Below the pieces are notes generated by a model. That model saw only the letters and a list, made by a program, of their open reading frames with translations. It made no database searches and was not told the origin of the DNA. Shown in pieces: positions 18,220 through 27,444 of a DNA stretch of 64,000 nucleotides. Every line of letters starts with the position of its first letter. The first letter of the stretch is position 1. The stretch is from contig CAVRZY010000178.1 in NCBI GenBank assembly GCA_963725415.1, positions 24,294 to 88,293 on the forward strand, in the 5' to 3' direction. A program made the position numbers and the translations under genes. The DNA is from CAVRZY01 sp963725415. GTDB taxonomy: Bacteria > Acidobacteriota > Terriglobia > Bryobacterales > Bryobacteraceae.

Positions 18220-19148
18220 ATGATCGAAGTCGAGCAACTTCGGAAGGCATACGGCGATTTAGCGGCGGTGGATGGCGTGTCCTTCACTGCGCGCTCCGGC
18301 GAGATGTTCGGCCTGCTGGGGCCAAACGGCGCTGGGAAGACCACCACCATCGGCTGCATCTCGGGCCTGCTTACGCCCACCGCCGGGCGCGTGCGCGTGA
18401 TGGGGCATGACGTGGTGCGGGAGGGCACGGCAGCGCGCCAGGCCGTAGGCGTTGTGCCTCAAGAGATCGCTCTTTACGACGACCTCTCGGCCCGGGAAAA
18501 CCTCCAGTATTGGGGTGGGGCGCAGGGCCTGCGCAATCCTGCCCTGCGCGCGCGCATTCAGGAGGCACTCGAACTCACCGGGCTTCAGGACCGGGCCAGG
18601 GAGCCGGTCAAAAGGTTCAGCGGGGGCATGAAGCGGCGCTTGAACTTCGCCTGCGGAATCATCCATCAGCCGAAGGTCCTGCTGCTGGACGAGCCACGCT
18701 TGGAGTGGACCCGCAGAGCCGGATGCGCTTGCTGGAACTGGTGCGCAGCGAGGCCCGCGAGGGACGCTGCGTCCTCTATACCACCCACTACATGCAGGAA
18801 GCCGAGACCCTCTGCGACCGGCTGGCGGTGATCGATCACGGCAGAATCATCGCACAGGGCACCCTGGGGGAACTGCGGGCCATGCTCGGCGAACGGGACA
18901 TTCTTCGTTTGTCGGGGACCTTCCAGCCAGAGGCAGCCCGCACGGCCTTCGAGCGTCTGGATGGAATTGAAGTGGTCCAGGCGGACGAGAACCTGCTGAT
19001 CATCTTGCTGGCGGATGCCTCGCGGCGTTTGCCGGCGATTTTCTCCGCGCTGGCCTCCTCTGGGGCGGAGGTGCGCGGGACCACCCTGACCCAGCCCAGC
19101 CTGGAGAGCCTGTTCATCAAGCTCACCGGCAAGGAGCTTCGCGAATAG
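18220..19148 (+). CDS. ABC transporter ATP-binding protein, frame broken once
   Basis: About 309 residues after repair. Walker A GPNGAGKTTT, Q-loop VVPQEIALYDDLSARE, signature FSGGMKRRL, Walker B VLLLDEP followed after the break by LGVDPQSR and H-loop TTHYMQEAE: the DrrA/CcmA-type exporter class with an added C-terminal domain. The break is one missing C in the CC at 18694-18695; with CCC the sequence reads DEPTLGVDPQ. Start ATG 18220 is preferred over ATG 18187 because it matches family length. Followed two bases later by two permease genes, so this is a complete ABC-2 exporter; cargo unknown. Confidence 0.88.
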
Positions 19149-19150
19149 CC

Positions 19151-20392
19151 GTGCGCTTCGTCTGGATCAGCGCGCTGAAGGACCTGCGCCGCCTGCGGCG
19201 TGAGCCCATCGCCCTGGCCGTGTGGGTGGGCATCCCGCTGTTTATCGCCCTGCTGCTCAACCTGGTGTTCGCGGGCGGCGCGGCGACTCCCCAAGGGCGG
19301 CTCCTGGTAGTCGATGAGGACGGGAGCTTCGTCAGCTCTCTGCTGGCCGGCGCCTTCAGCCAGGGCCCGCTCGGCAAGATGTTCGTCGTTGAAAAGGTCG
19401 AGCGGGAAGCGGGTTGGAAGCGCATCGAGCGCGGCGACGGTTCCGCGCTTCTGCTCATCCCCAAAGGTTTTGGCCAGGCCTTCTTGCGCCAGGAGCCGAC
19501 TCAACTGAAGTTGCTCACCAATCCTTCTCAGAGGATCCTTCCGAGCATTGTGGAGGAAACCGCCTCGATGATCTTGGAGGCGGGTTTCTATCTCCAGGCG
19601 CTTTTCGGGGACCAGCTCCGGCTCATCGCAGCAGGCCCGCCACAGGGCGCGGCAATGTTTTCCGACCAGACCGTCGCCGAGCTGAGCGTGGCGATGAACC
19701 GCGCCGGAGCGCGCCTGCACGCTTACCTCGACCCTCTCCTGATCGAACTGGAGACAAAGGTAATCGAAAAGCAGTCGCTCACCCAAGCCAACTTTGGGGT
19801 GGCCTATTTTCCCGGGATGCTGTTCATGGCGGTGCTGTTCATCGCCATGGGCCTCAGCGGGGACCTCTGGAAGGAACGGGCGCAGGGCGCGCTGCGGCGA
19901 CTGGTGGTCACGCCGGCCCGGCTGGGGGCGTTTCTGGCGGGCAAGCTGCTGTCGGCGGCGGTAGTGCTCTTCTTCCTCGGGCTGGCCGCGCTTCTCGGCG
20001 CCCGCTGGCTGCTGAACATGCAGGCCAGCAATCTGCTGCCGGCGGTCTTCTGGGTCCTGTTTGGCGGCGTCGCTCTGTTTCTGTTGATGCTGGTCTTGCA
20101 GATCCACGCTTCCAGCGAGCGCGGGGCCAACATTCTCGCCACCCTGGCGATCTTTCCCCTGGGGATGCTGGGCGGCAGCTTTGTTCCGTTCGAGATGATG
20201 CCGGACTGGCTCGCCGCTATCGGACGCCTGACCCCCAACGGCTGGGCGGTTGTCCAGCTCCAGGCCATCCTGACCAATTCGATTGAACCCGGGCGGCTGG
20301 CCGCCGCCTTCGCCTTCTTGGCGCTGTTCAGCGCTCTGACCTTCTTACTTGCCCTCCGGCGCTTGCGCCGTCGTTTCGGGGTCGAGCCATGA
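19151..20392 (+). CDS. ABC-2 type transporter permease
   Basis: A 413-residue permease beginning GTG 19151, two bases after the ATPase stop. One N-terminal helix (about 22-40), a large extracytoplasmic loop with a PQGRLLVVDEDGS segment, then five or six helices in the C-terminal half (from GMLFMAVLFIAMGL onward) including WKERAQGALRRL and PLGMLGGSFVPFEMMP, typical of the ABC2_membrane_3/YhgE-like class. Ends in an ATGA overlap with the second permease. Confidence 0.88.
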   Translation: MRFVWISALKDLRRLRREPIALAVWVGIPLFIALLLNLVFAGGAATPQGRLLVVDEDGSFVSSLLAGAFSQGPLGKMFVVEKVEREAGWKRIERGDGSALLLIPKGFGQAFLRQEPTQLKLLTNPSQRILPSIVEETASMILEAGFYLQALFGDQLRLIAAGPPQGAAMFSDQTVAELSVAMNRAGARLHAYLDPLLIELETKVIEKQSLTQANFGVAYFPGMLFMAVLFIAMGLSGDLWKERAQGALRRLVVTPARLGAFLAGKLLSAAVVLFFLGLAALLGARWLLNMQASNLLPAVFWVLFGGVALFLLMLVLQIHASSERGANILATLAIFPLGMLGGSFVPFEMMPDWLAAIGRLTPNGWAVVQLQAILTNSIEPGRLAAAFAFLALFSALTFLLALRRLRRRFGVEP

Positions 20393-21531
20393 TGATGCGA
20401 GATGCACTGTTCATAGCCCGCACAGACTTTCTTCGCATGTTCCGCAGCCGCGAAACCTGGGTGTGGGCCTTCATCATGCCGATCATCTTCCTGTATTTCT
20501 TCGGGACGATCAGCGGCGGCTCGTCGGGTTCCTCCGAGGCCAAAGAGGTGATCGCCGTCAGCGCCGCCCCGGATGCGGGCTTCCTGGCCGAGCACCTGGT
20601 GGGACGGCTGGAAGCGCGCAACTACCGGGTGGTGCGAGTGCGGAATCAGGAGGAGTTTCTGCGTCACCGCCGCCGCCTGACGATCCCTTCCGGCTTCACG
20701 GACTCGGTGCTCGCCGGCAAGCCGGTCAAGATCGGCTTCGAGCGCAGTGGCGGGGGGATGGACTCCGATTACGATAACATTCGCGTAGCTCGGGCGGTCT
20801 ACGCGGTCCTGGCGGACCTGATTGTTCTTGGTAAAGATGGGAGCAAGCCGGCCGCGGAGGATTTCTCCAGACTGGCTCAGCAGCCGCGTCTGTTGACCCT
20901 CGAAGTCAACTCCGCCGGCCGGCGCAAGCAGATCCCCAGCCGCTTCGAGCACTCGGTTCCGGGCAGCCTGGTGATGTTTTCCCTGCTGGTACTGTTCACC
21001 ACCGGCGGGATCTGGCTGGTGATCGAGCGCAGACAGGGCATCCTGCGCAGGCTGGCCTCTTCTCCCATGTCCCGCGGGGCCGTGGTGCTCGGCAAGTGGG
21101 GCGCGCGGCTGGCCCTGGGCATGGTGCAGATTGCTTTCGTGATGATCACGGCGACCGTGCTGTTTGGGATGCGCTGGGGGCCAAACCTGTCGGCCGTCGT
21201 TCTGCTGCTGGCAGTCTGTGCCGCCCTGGCCACGGCCCTGGGAATCCTGCTGGGCAACTTCTCACGCACCGAACGTCAGGTGATTGGCATCGGGGTTATC
21301 GCCACCAACGTTCTGGCGGCGCTGGGCGGCTGCTGGTGGCCGATCGAGATCACGCCCCGCTGGTGTCAGACCCTGGCCCTATTCCTCCCTACCGGCTGGG
21401 CCATGGACGGCCTGCACAAACTCATCAGCTTCGGCGCGCCGCCGGCCACGGTCATTCCTCACATCGCGGGCATGGCGCTGGCCGCCCTGCTGGCCGGCTA
21501 CCTGGCGGCCCGCTCCTTCCGGTTTCAGTAA
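20389..21531 (+). CDS. ABC-2 type transporter permease
   Basis: A 380-residue second permease with the same plan as its neighbour: N-terminal helix (WVWAFIMPIIFLYFFGTISG), long loop, then helices with ERRQGILRRLASSPMSRGAV, the conserved cytoplasmic loop that couples to the ATPase, and GGCWWPIEITPRWCQTLA. Start codon overlaps the previous stop (ATGA at 20389). The two permeases probably form a heterodimer with the upstream ATPase. Confidence 0.88.
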   Translation: MMMRDALFIARTDFLRMFRSRETWVWAFIMPIIFLYFFGTISGGSSGSSEAKEVIAVSAAPDAGFLAEHLVGRLEARNYRVVRVRNQEEFLRHRRRLTIPSGFTDSVLAGKPVKIGFERSGGGMDSDYDNIRVARAVYAVLADLIVLGKDGSKPAAEDFSRLAQQPRLLTLEVNSAGRRKQIPSRFEHSVPGSLVMFSLLVLFTTGGIWLVIERRQGILRRLASSPMSRGAVVLGKWGARLALGMVQIAFVMITATVLFGMRWGPNLSAVVLLLAVCAALATALGILLGNFSRTERQVIGIGVIATNVLAALGGCWWPIEITPRWCQTLALFLPTGWAMDGLHKLISFGAPPATVIPHIAGMALAALLAGYLAARSFRFQ

Positions 21532-21546
21532 CGCCCGGCCTGCCGC

Positions 21547-21969
21547 TCACTGACCGGCAAGCGCCATCACATCGATGACCAGCCGAGTGCGCGAATTCCA
21601 CACGATCGCCAAGTGCCCGATGACGGCGCGTTCATAGCCGCTGGGCAGCGCCGTCAGCTTCACCGAAAGTTCCGCCGGAAATGGCGTCACGCGCTTTGGC
21701 AGCCCCGGAGGCAATTGGCCATTGCGCCGGATCTGTTTCTCCAGCCCCGGGGGCAGATCCCCGCCCCGCTTGGCCAGCCCCGGCGGCAACCCGCTCGGCC
21801 CGCCACGGAAGTATTCGACGATGATCTTCCGCTCCTGGGGCACAAAGCCCTGCACTTGCTCGCGGCGCCGCTCCGCGCCCTTGCCTTTCCCCTTACCCTG
21901 CTTGTCCGCGGCTTGGATCGCCAGACAGGCGCTGAGCAGCACCGCTGCCAGAACAACCAGTCTCCGCAT
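21547..21969 (-). CDS. Small exported basic protein with LPPGL repeats
   Basis: A 140-residue protein with a signal peptide (LVVLAAVLLSACLAIQAA), a Lys/Gly-rich stretch (KQGKGKGKG), then three spaced repeats GLPPGLAKRG, DLPPGLEKQI and QLPPGLPKRV, and a C-terminal strand pair ending RTRLVIDVMAL. This layout occurs in small exported proteins sometimes described as RcnB-like; function is not established. Convergent with the ABC exporter, 15 bases apart. Confidence 0.65.
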   Translation of the reverse strand: MRRLVVLAAVLLSACLAIQAADKQGKGKGKGAERRREQVQGFVPQERKIIVEYFRGGPSGLPPGLAKRGGDLPPGLEKQIRRNGQLPPGLPKRVTPFPAELSVKLTALPSGYERAVIGHLAIVWNSRTRLVIDVMALAGQ

Positions 21970-22361
21970 GAGCCAATCCTAGCATCCCTGGCGCGGTGGC
22001 GCTGGCTCTGGTGGCAGGAAGGTTATGGTCGCGTGGACCACGTTCGCCGTGGCGGTGGCGGTCACCGCCACACCCAGTCTTCTCTTCGGGTATCTTGCGC
22101 GCGTGCGGCATCGCTCACGAGTGCTTGTGACATTCGCGTCCGGGTCTCCCAAGTAGCCCAACTGTCTCCAGTCTGCCTTCGAGACCGACGCCGCCTGGCG
22201 AATGAAGGATTCTTGTCGCACGCCAGCCGCGACAAAATCCTGGAACAGGGCGCTGCTGCCGACGGCCCAAAGCCGGCCGCGCCTGAGCGCGCGGTCATGA
22301 GGTCCTCACAGTTGGCGATGACCGCTGGCGGACTTGAGGCGGAGATGCTAGACTTCGGCCA
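21970..22361. other. Gap with no supported gene
   Basis: 392 bases between the small exported protein and the toxin gene. Open frames exist on both strands but none shows a family motif or a convincing start. No tRNA cloverleaf or clear hairpin was seen. Confidence 0.5.
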
Positions 22362-22661
22362 GTGGCATACAGGATTCGGTTCGCCGCATCGGCAGAGGAT
22401 CATTTTGATCAGCTTCCAGCCCGGCAACAGGGGATCGTACTCGATGCCATAAGCATACAACTGCGACACGAACCCGCACGGGAAACGCGCAACCGAAAAC
22501 CTCTACGGCCCAATCCTCTGGCTCCCTGGGAGCTGCGGGCCGGGGCACTTCGTGTATTCTATGAAGTGGACTCGGAAGAAGCAGACGTGGTGAACATCCT
22601 GGCGATCGGAATCAAGACAGGGAATCGGTTGTTCATCGGAAGGGAGGAGATACGGATATGA
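22362..22661 (+). CDS. RelE/ParE-type toxin
   Basis: A 99-residue protein from GTG 22362. The start MAYRIRFAASAEDHFDQLP is the usual ParE/RelE opening strand and helix; the core ends PWELRAGALRVFYEVD and VNILAIGIKTGNRLFIG, matching the RelE superfamily beta-sheet. Known members are mRNA interferases or gyrase poisons. Overlaps the downstream gene by four bases (ATGA), the usual tight toxin-antitoxin coupling, here with the toxin first. Confidence 0.75.
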   Translation: MAYRIRFAASAEDHFDQLPARQQGIVLDAISIQLRHEPARETRNRKPLRPNPLAPWELRAGALRVFYEVDSEEADVVNILAIGIKTGNRLFIGREEIRI

Positions 22662-22945
22662 GAACGGCACGGATGCCCAAAGAACTGCGGCCGCTCTTGG
22701 AGTTTGCAGAGGCCTCCTCGCCAGAAACGCTGATTCTGACCGACAAGCGGCGACCTGTGGCGGCGCTCGTGTCTCTCAGAAAGCTGGATCGCGAGTCGCT
22801 CGCCTTGAGCACAAGCCCCGAGTTTTGGAGGATCATCGGAAAGGCACGGAAGGAAATCCGAGCAGGGAAAACGACGACCTTGGAAGCGTTGGAGCGAAGG
22901 CTCGGGGTCCCTGGGCCTAACAAGGCGCTGCAGCCGGCGCCGTAG
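22658..22945 (+). CDS. Putative Phd/YefM-like antitoxin
   Basis: A 95-residue protein translated from ATG overlapping the toxin stop. The central ETLILTDKRRPVAALVSLRKLD matches the Phd/YefM dimer core in which a short strand precedes xxPVAAVVS; the C-terminal helix region would bind the toxin. Assignment rests on this motif and on coupling to the RelE-like gene. Confidence 0.65.
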   Translation: MRTARMPKELRPLLEFAEASSPETLILTDKRRPVAALVSLRKLDRESLALSTSPEFWRIIGKARKEIRAGKTTTLEALERRLGVPGPNKALQPAP

Positions 22946-23069
22946 AGGGCGCGGCGCGGCTGAACGCGGGGGTCGCTAGATTCTTGGACGGCAATTCGTA
23001 AACAGGACTACTTCAATAATTCCAACAGCGGTATAGCGGTTACATGAGACTCACAAGCTATTGGGATTT

Positions 23070-23086
23070 CAAGGGCGAAGCCCTTG
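23070..23086. terminator. Hairpin between convergent genes
   Basis: Perfect 7-bp stem CAAGGGC/GCCCTTG with a GAA loop, directly after the stop of the leftward peptidase and 124 bases after the rightward antitoxin. No strong U-tract on either side, so terminator function is tentative. Confidence 0.35.
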
Positions 23087-23087
23087 G

Positions 23088-23909
23088 CTAGTTTGGAGAC
23101 CTACCTGGGCTGAGCTGGCGCGCCCTCAGATCGAAGCGGTCCGCCGGCGACAGAAAGTAGTATCGCTTTCCGTCGTGGTCCTGGCCGTCGTAAATGGCCA
23201 CCTTGCTCTCCCCGATCACCTCGAAACGCTGGCCCTGCACAACGATGGCGGTGGATTCGTCGATGCCGATGCCGAGGAGTTCGGGATGGGCGGCAATGAC
23301 GGCAACCAGGTCGTCTTCCCGGCGCCTTTTGATCAGATGCTGGTCCACCGCCACGTTTTTCAAATACCCGAAGCCTGCTTCGTAGCCCTTGGCCATCATG
23401 ATCTGATTGCCCTCGCGGGCGCCCCGGACCAGGTAGGAGCCTTGGATGGTGGCGCCTGCCGAAGTGCCCCCGATGACTCCTCCGCGCTCCAGCACCGCCT
23501 CCAGCTCGCGCTGGGTCAGCGTGTTCAGATAGGAGTCCACCAGCCGCCACTGCCTGCCGCCCCCGAACCACACCCCGCGCGCTTTCCGCAGCGGCGCAAC
23601 AAAGGCGTCCGAATCCGCCTCCTGGCGATCCCTGGTGTGAAGCACGGCGACATGCTGGACGCCGAACTGCTTCCGGAACCCTTCTGCCAGCTTCCCCGGA
23701 TCCAGGCCTTTATCCTCCGCCGCCGTGGGAATCAGCACGAAGTCCGACTCCGGCCCGCCCGCCAGGCTGACGAAGCGCTCGATGATGGCAGGAGGGATCT
23801 TCCCCCCGCCCACCACCACCAGCGCGCCTTTCTGTGGACCGGCGGACACCTGCGCCATCAAGGCAGCCGCAATGAATGCTGGAGCCAGGGGCAGTAACCG
23901 TTTCTTCAT
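23088..23909 (-). CDS. Cyanophycinase-like peptidase (family S51)
   Basis: About 273 residues from ATG 23907-23909, preceded by GGAG and giving a clean signal peptide (MKKRLLPLAPAFIAAALMAQ). Motifs of S51 peptidases: KGALVVVGGGKIP at the start, GGGRQWRLVD, and nucleophile Ser in GGTSAGATIQGS, with GIDESTAIVVQG later. Cyanophycinase releases beta-Asp-Arg dipeptides; the exported relatives may instead cleave other isoaspartyl peptides. A longer in-frame start at 23993 is rejected because it lacks a ribosome site and masks the signal peptide. Confidence 0.85.
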   Translation of the reverse strand: MKKRLLPLAPAFIAAALMAQVSAGPQKGALVVVGGGKIPPAIIERFVSLAGGPESDFVLIPTAAEDKGLDPGKLAEGFRKQFGVQHVAVLHTRDRQEADSDAFVAPLRKARGVWFGGGRQWRLVDSYLNTLTQRELEAVLERGGVIGGTSAGATIQGSYLVRGAREGNQIMMAKGYEAGFGYLKNVAVDQHLIKRRREDDLVAVIAAHPELLGIGIDESTAIVVQGQRFEVIGESKVAIYDGQDHDGKRYYFLSPADRFDLRARQLSPGRSPN

Positions 23910-23958
23910 GTTCGTTCTCCACTCTGGAATAGGGAATGCCACTCGCCGATTTTGGGGC

Positions 23959-24261
23959 TTACGCCGCTTTGTTTGGGATAAACCGGATCTCAAGTCGTTG
24001 ATTCAAGGCCTCGGCGATACGCTGTAGCATCGTCAGCGAGTGGCCTTCATAGTCTGCGTCCTCCAGCCTGGCGATGACAGGTTGCTTTGTGCCGACCAGT
24101 TCTGCTAGTTGACGTTGGGACAGACCGGCTTTGGCACGGGCATCGTAGATCATCTGGGCGACGTGGAAATTGATCCTCGCCTGCGCGATGGCGGCCTGAA
24201 CGTCCACATCGTCGCCGGTGACCGCTTTCAGAATTCTCACTGCGCTCTTTGTCTTAGCCAC
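23959..24261 (-). CDS. XRE-family antitoxin (HigA-like)
   Basis: About 100 residues from GTG 24259-24261. It ends in a helix-turn-helix: AGLSQRQLAELVGTKQPVIARLED, then LTMLQRIAEALNQRLEIRFIP, typical of HigA/XRE antitoxins that repress their own operon. Overlaps the upstream toxin gene by eight bases. Confidence 0.82.
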   Translation of the reverse strand: MAKTKSAVRILKAVTGDDVDVQAAIAQARINFHVAQMIYDARAKAGLSQRQLAELVGTKQPVIARLEDADYEGHSLTMLQRIAEALNQRLEIRFIPNKAA

Positions 24262-24643
24262 TCTCAGCCTCCTCGTGATAGCTATGGGCTTCCGGGTCTT
24301 GCTCGAAGAGCTCCTTCCGCCTGACGGCCCGCTGAAAGTCCGAAGCAGGAATCTTGTCTTCCTTCGTGACCGCATGGGCCAGGATGGACACACCCCGCCC
24401 GTGGAAGAAGTACAAGATTCGGTAATTCACGTGGCCCCGCCTGGCTCTCAGTTCATAGATGCCGTCCCTGAGGTAGCCCGCTGTGGGGCGCCGCAACTCA
24501 TGTCCGTGCTCCGCTAACCTCTCGACGGCGACGGCACAATTCGCGTAAGCCTTCAGGTCCTCTCTGCGAAGCTTCTTCAGCCATGCCAGCACAGGAACTT
24601 CCCCGGAGCGTTCCTGGTAAAGGACCACCTGTGTCTGGGGCAT
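24254..24643 (-). CDS. HigB-like toxin (phage Gp49-type RelE superfamily)
   Basis: A 129-residue protein. ATG 24641-24643 has a strong ribosome site GGAGG seven bases upstream. The core GYLRDGIYELRARRGHVNYR, RILYFFHGRG and AVTKEDKIP is characteristic of Gp49/HigB-type mRNA interferases. The gene precedes an XRE-type antitoxin, the HigBA order. This is the second toxin-antitoxin pair within 2.3 kb. Confidence 0.83.
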   Translation of the reverse strand: MPQTQVVLYQERSGEVPVLAWLKKLRREDLKAYANCAVAVERLAEHGHELRRPTAGYLRDGIYELRARRGHVNYRILYFFHGRGVSILAHAVTKEDKIPASDFQRAVRRKELFEQDPEAHSYHEEAESG

Positions 24644-24675
24644 GTCTTAGCCTCCAGGATATACCAATTTTGTTA

Positions 24676-25665
24676 TCAGTGCGACCTGGTTGGATGGTTC
24701 AGTACTCGGGGGTCTGTACCAAATCGGGCTCGCCCGGCTGATCTCAGCGCTTCCTCGGTCACCCAGTCGGTCCACAGGGACGACTCCCCGCTGGCTGCGA
24801 GCGGCGCGCCGTCTTCCACCGCACTGACGAAGTTTTCAATGCAGGGGTAGTGGAGGTTGGGGTGGGGCGGCAGGTCCTCGAGGCCTCCGGGATAGACCAG
24901 CGACGAGCCGTTCAATGGGCTAAGCTCGATTTCGCCGTCCGTTCCCACGATTCGAAACTCATCGCGAGACACCCGCGAGTGCCAGCGCACGTCCACGATC
25001 CCGCGGACCCCGCCCTCATATTCGATCAGCACGGTCGCGCAATCCTCCACCGCAGTCTGATGCACGGCGTTGGAGAGTTGCGCCGAGACGGCCAGCGGCC
25101 GCCCGAACAGGAAATTCAGCACGTCGATGCGGTGCGAGGCAATATCATAGAGCGGCCCGCCGCCCGCCCGGGCCGGGTCCAGCAGCCAGGCGCGCTCGCC
25201 GCCCTCCGCGGTGAACCAGTCGTGGCAGTTGATCTCCGCCAGCACCGGCTTGCCAATGACGCCCTGGCTCAGCAGTTGACGGGCGCGGTGAAGCTTGGGA
25301 TACATGCGGCGGTAGTAAGCCACGCCCAAGACTCTGCCGGCCTGGCGGGCGGCGCGCACCATTTCGCAGGCTTGCGCGTAGTTCATAGCCATGGGCTTCT
25401 CGCACAACACGTGCTTGCCGGCGCCAAGCGCGGCGATGGTCTGCGGCGCATGCAGGAAGACGGGCGCGGCGACGTAGACCGCACTGAGGTTCGGGTCTCG
25501 CAGCGCGTCCGCCAAATCGGTCCACACGCGATCGGCATAGCGGGCGCCCTTGGAAGGATCGCGCGAAACCACGCCGTAGAGGCGACTGCGGGGCTCGGCG
25601 CGGATAGCCGGGATGACGCGACGGGTAGTGATGTCGCCGATTCCGACGACCAGCCAGGTGAGCAT
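24676..25665 (-). CDS. Gfo/Idh/MocA family oxidoreductase, cytoplasmic
   Basis: A 329-residue enzyme without export leader. Rossmann motif WLVVGIGDITTRRV, catalytic signature GAGKHVLCEKPMAMN, and a C-terminal sheet with GGGPLYDIASHRIDVL where Asp and His align with the family catalytic pair. Starts three bases after the P1 peptidase stop, so the two are co-transcribed. Substrate unknown. Confidence 0.87.
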   Translation of the reverse strand: MLTWLVVGIGDITTRRVIPAIRAEPRSRLYGVVSRDPSKGARYADRVWTDLADALRDPNLSAVYVAAPVFLHAPQTIAALGAGKHVLCEKPMAMNYAQACEMVRAARQAGRVLGVAYYRRMYPKLHRARQLLSQGVIGKPVLAEINCHDWFTAEGGERAWLLDPARAGGGPLYDIASHRIDVLNFLFGRPLAVSAQLSNAVHQTAVEDCATVLIEYEGGVRGIVDVRWHSRVSRDEFRIVGTDGEIELSPLNGSSLVYPGGLEDLPPHPNLHYPCIENFVSAVEDGAPLAASGESSLWTDWVTEEALRSAGRARFGTDPRVLNHPTRSH

Positions 25666-25668
25666 GGG

Positions 25669-26626
25669 TCAGGCCAAACCCGGGAGACCGCCGAGAGTCG
25701 GGGCCAGGCGGACCGCGCGCAGGATGGATTGGGCGACGGCCTCGGCGGCGGCCACGCCCAGGGCGTTGATGTCGGCCTCTCGCTCGCCGAGCGACAGGGC
25801 AATCACCAGATCGCCGTCGTGCATGGTGTTCACCGGGCTGATGGCCCGCGCCACGCCGAGCTGCGCCTGCTCGGCCAGCTTCTTGGCCTCGATCTTGGAG
25901 AGCCGGGCGTTGGTGGCCACGACCACCAGGGTGGTGCTCTGGCGGCGGAATCCCCCGCGCACCCCGCGCTTCATCTCCCGCGCCGTGTCGGCAAACTCGC
26001 GGCTCTCCGGGGAGCGCCGCGCTCCAGCGACGATCTTCCCCGTGGCCGGGTCCCGCACATCTCCGAAGGCGTTCACCGCCGCCAGAGCGGCCACCAGGAG
26101 GCCCGCGTAGCTGCCCTCCAACGCCACGCTAGCCGAGCCGATCCCCGACTTCATGGCGCGCCGCAGCCCGAACAGCTTACCCACCGTCGCCCCCGTGCCC
26201 GCGCCCACCGCGCCTTCTTTCACGGCGTCGGCGGTGGCGGCGGCCGCGGCCGCTTCCCCCATCTCGCGGGTGGGGCGCACGTTGGGCTTGCCGATCCCTA
26301 GGTCATAGAGAATGGCGCAGGGCACGATGGGCACCTTGGCCGCGCCGGTCTCGAACCCCACGCCCTTCTGCTCCAGGAACCGGCGCACTCCCGAGGCGGC
26401 CTCCAGCCCGAAGGCGCTCCCGCCGGCCAGTACCACCGCATGCACCTGCGGCACCAGGTGGCCCGGGTCCAACACGCGAGAACTCCTCGGTCCCGCTGGC
26501 CGACCCGCGGATATCCACACCCGCCACCGCTCCGCCTTCCGTCAGGATCACGGTGCACCCGGTCAGGGCCTCGTAGTCCGAGGCGTGCCCCACCCGAATC
26601 CCCGCGATGTCGGTTAGTCCTTTCAT
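25669..26626 (-). CDS. P1 family peptidase (S58, DmpA-like), frame broken once
   Basis: About 318 residues after repair. N-terminal GITD/AGIRVGH motif appears as LTDIAGIRVGHASD; the second part gives VHAVVLAGGSAFGLEAASG, GKPNVRPT and the autocleavage region GAVGAGTGATVGK and SGIGSASV. S58 proteins process themselves before a nucleophilic Ser/Thr and cleave N-terminal residues or beta-peptides. The break is one extra base within 26474-26490, after GSASGTEEFS and before VLDPGHLV. Divergent from the Mla operon. Confidence 0.86.
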
Positions 26627-26681
26627 TTTGAGTAACCCCGGAAGTTGTATGTTACCATCGTGATGCGGAGGATGAGAGGGC

Positions 26682-27437
26682 TTGCTGGATTGGATGAAGT
26701 GGCAGGTGCTGGCGGTCCAGGGCTTCTATGTCTTGGCCGGAAGAGCCATTCGCAACATCTTCCGCCGCCCCCACTACGGCGCCGACATTGCCATCCAGAT
26801 GGATATTATCGGAGTCGGCAGCCTGCCCATCGTTATCATGACGGGTTTTTTCAGCGGCGCAGTCATGGCCATGCAGATGGCCAAGGCTCTATCGCAGTAC
26901 GGGGCTCAGGGGCAGACGGGTCAGGTGGTGGCCATCACCCTGGTGCGGGAACTGGGGCCGGTGCTGACCTCGCTGATGGTGGCCGGGCGCAACGCCTCCG
27001 GTATGGCCAGCGAGTTGGGCTCCATGAAGGTCACCGAGCAGATCGACGCCATGCGCGCGCTAGGCACCGATCCCATTCAGAAACTGGTGACGCCGCGGAT
27101 GATCGCCACCTGTGTGGTGCTGCCTCTGCTTACCATCATCGCCGATTTCATGGGCATTTTCGGGGGCTTCCTGATCTCCTACTTCATCATCGGCCTCACT
27201 CCCACGGCCTACTGGAACAACGCCTGGCAGGCTCTGGAATACAAGGACATCCTTCAGGGTTTGCTCAAGCCTTTCGTATTCGCCTTCGCCATTGCTTTGC
27301 TAGGCTGTTATTTTGGGTTGGGCACGACCGGGGGGACGCAAGGCGTAGGCCGCTCGACTACCCAGGCGGTAGTGGCGTCCTCACTGGCGGTGATTATTCT
27401 GACATTTTTTATTACCAGGATTTTCGTGAATATATAG
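26682..27437 (+). CDS. mlaE: MlaE-type ABC lipid transport permease
   Basis: A 251-residue permease with the MlaE pattern: MTGFFSGAVMAMQMAK, LVRELGPVLTSLMVAGRN, ASGMASELGSMKVTEQIDA and ALGTDPIQKLVTPRM. It forms the membrane part of a system moving phospholipids or related lipids between the membranes. TTG 26682 is used because GGAGG sits ten bases upstream; ATG 26694 is possible. First gene of an MlaE-MlaF-MlaD operon. Confidence 0.92.
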   Translation: MLDWMKWQVLAVQGFYVLAGRAIRNIFRRPHYGADIAIQMDIIGVGSLPIVIMTGFFSGAVMAMQMAKALSQYGAQGQTGQVVAITLVRELGPVLTSLMVAGRNASGMASELGSMKVTEQIDAMRALGTDPIQKLVTPRMIATCVVLPLLTIIADFMGIFGGFLISYFIIGLTPTAYWNNAWQALEYKDILQGLLKPFVFAFAIALLGCYFGLGTTGGTQGVGRSTTQAVVASSLAVIILTFFITRIFVNI

Positions 27438-27444
27438 TGGCCGG

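Noticed and set aside
21979..22221. Leftward open frame between the small exported protein and the toxin gene
   Set aside because: The sequence is low in motifs and overlaps other frames of the same length. No start support.
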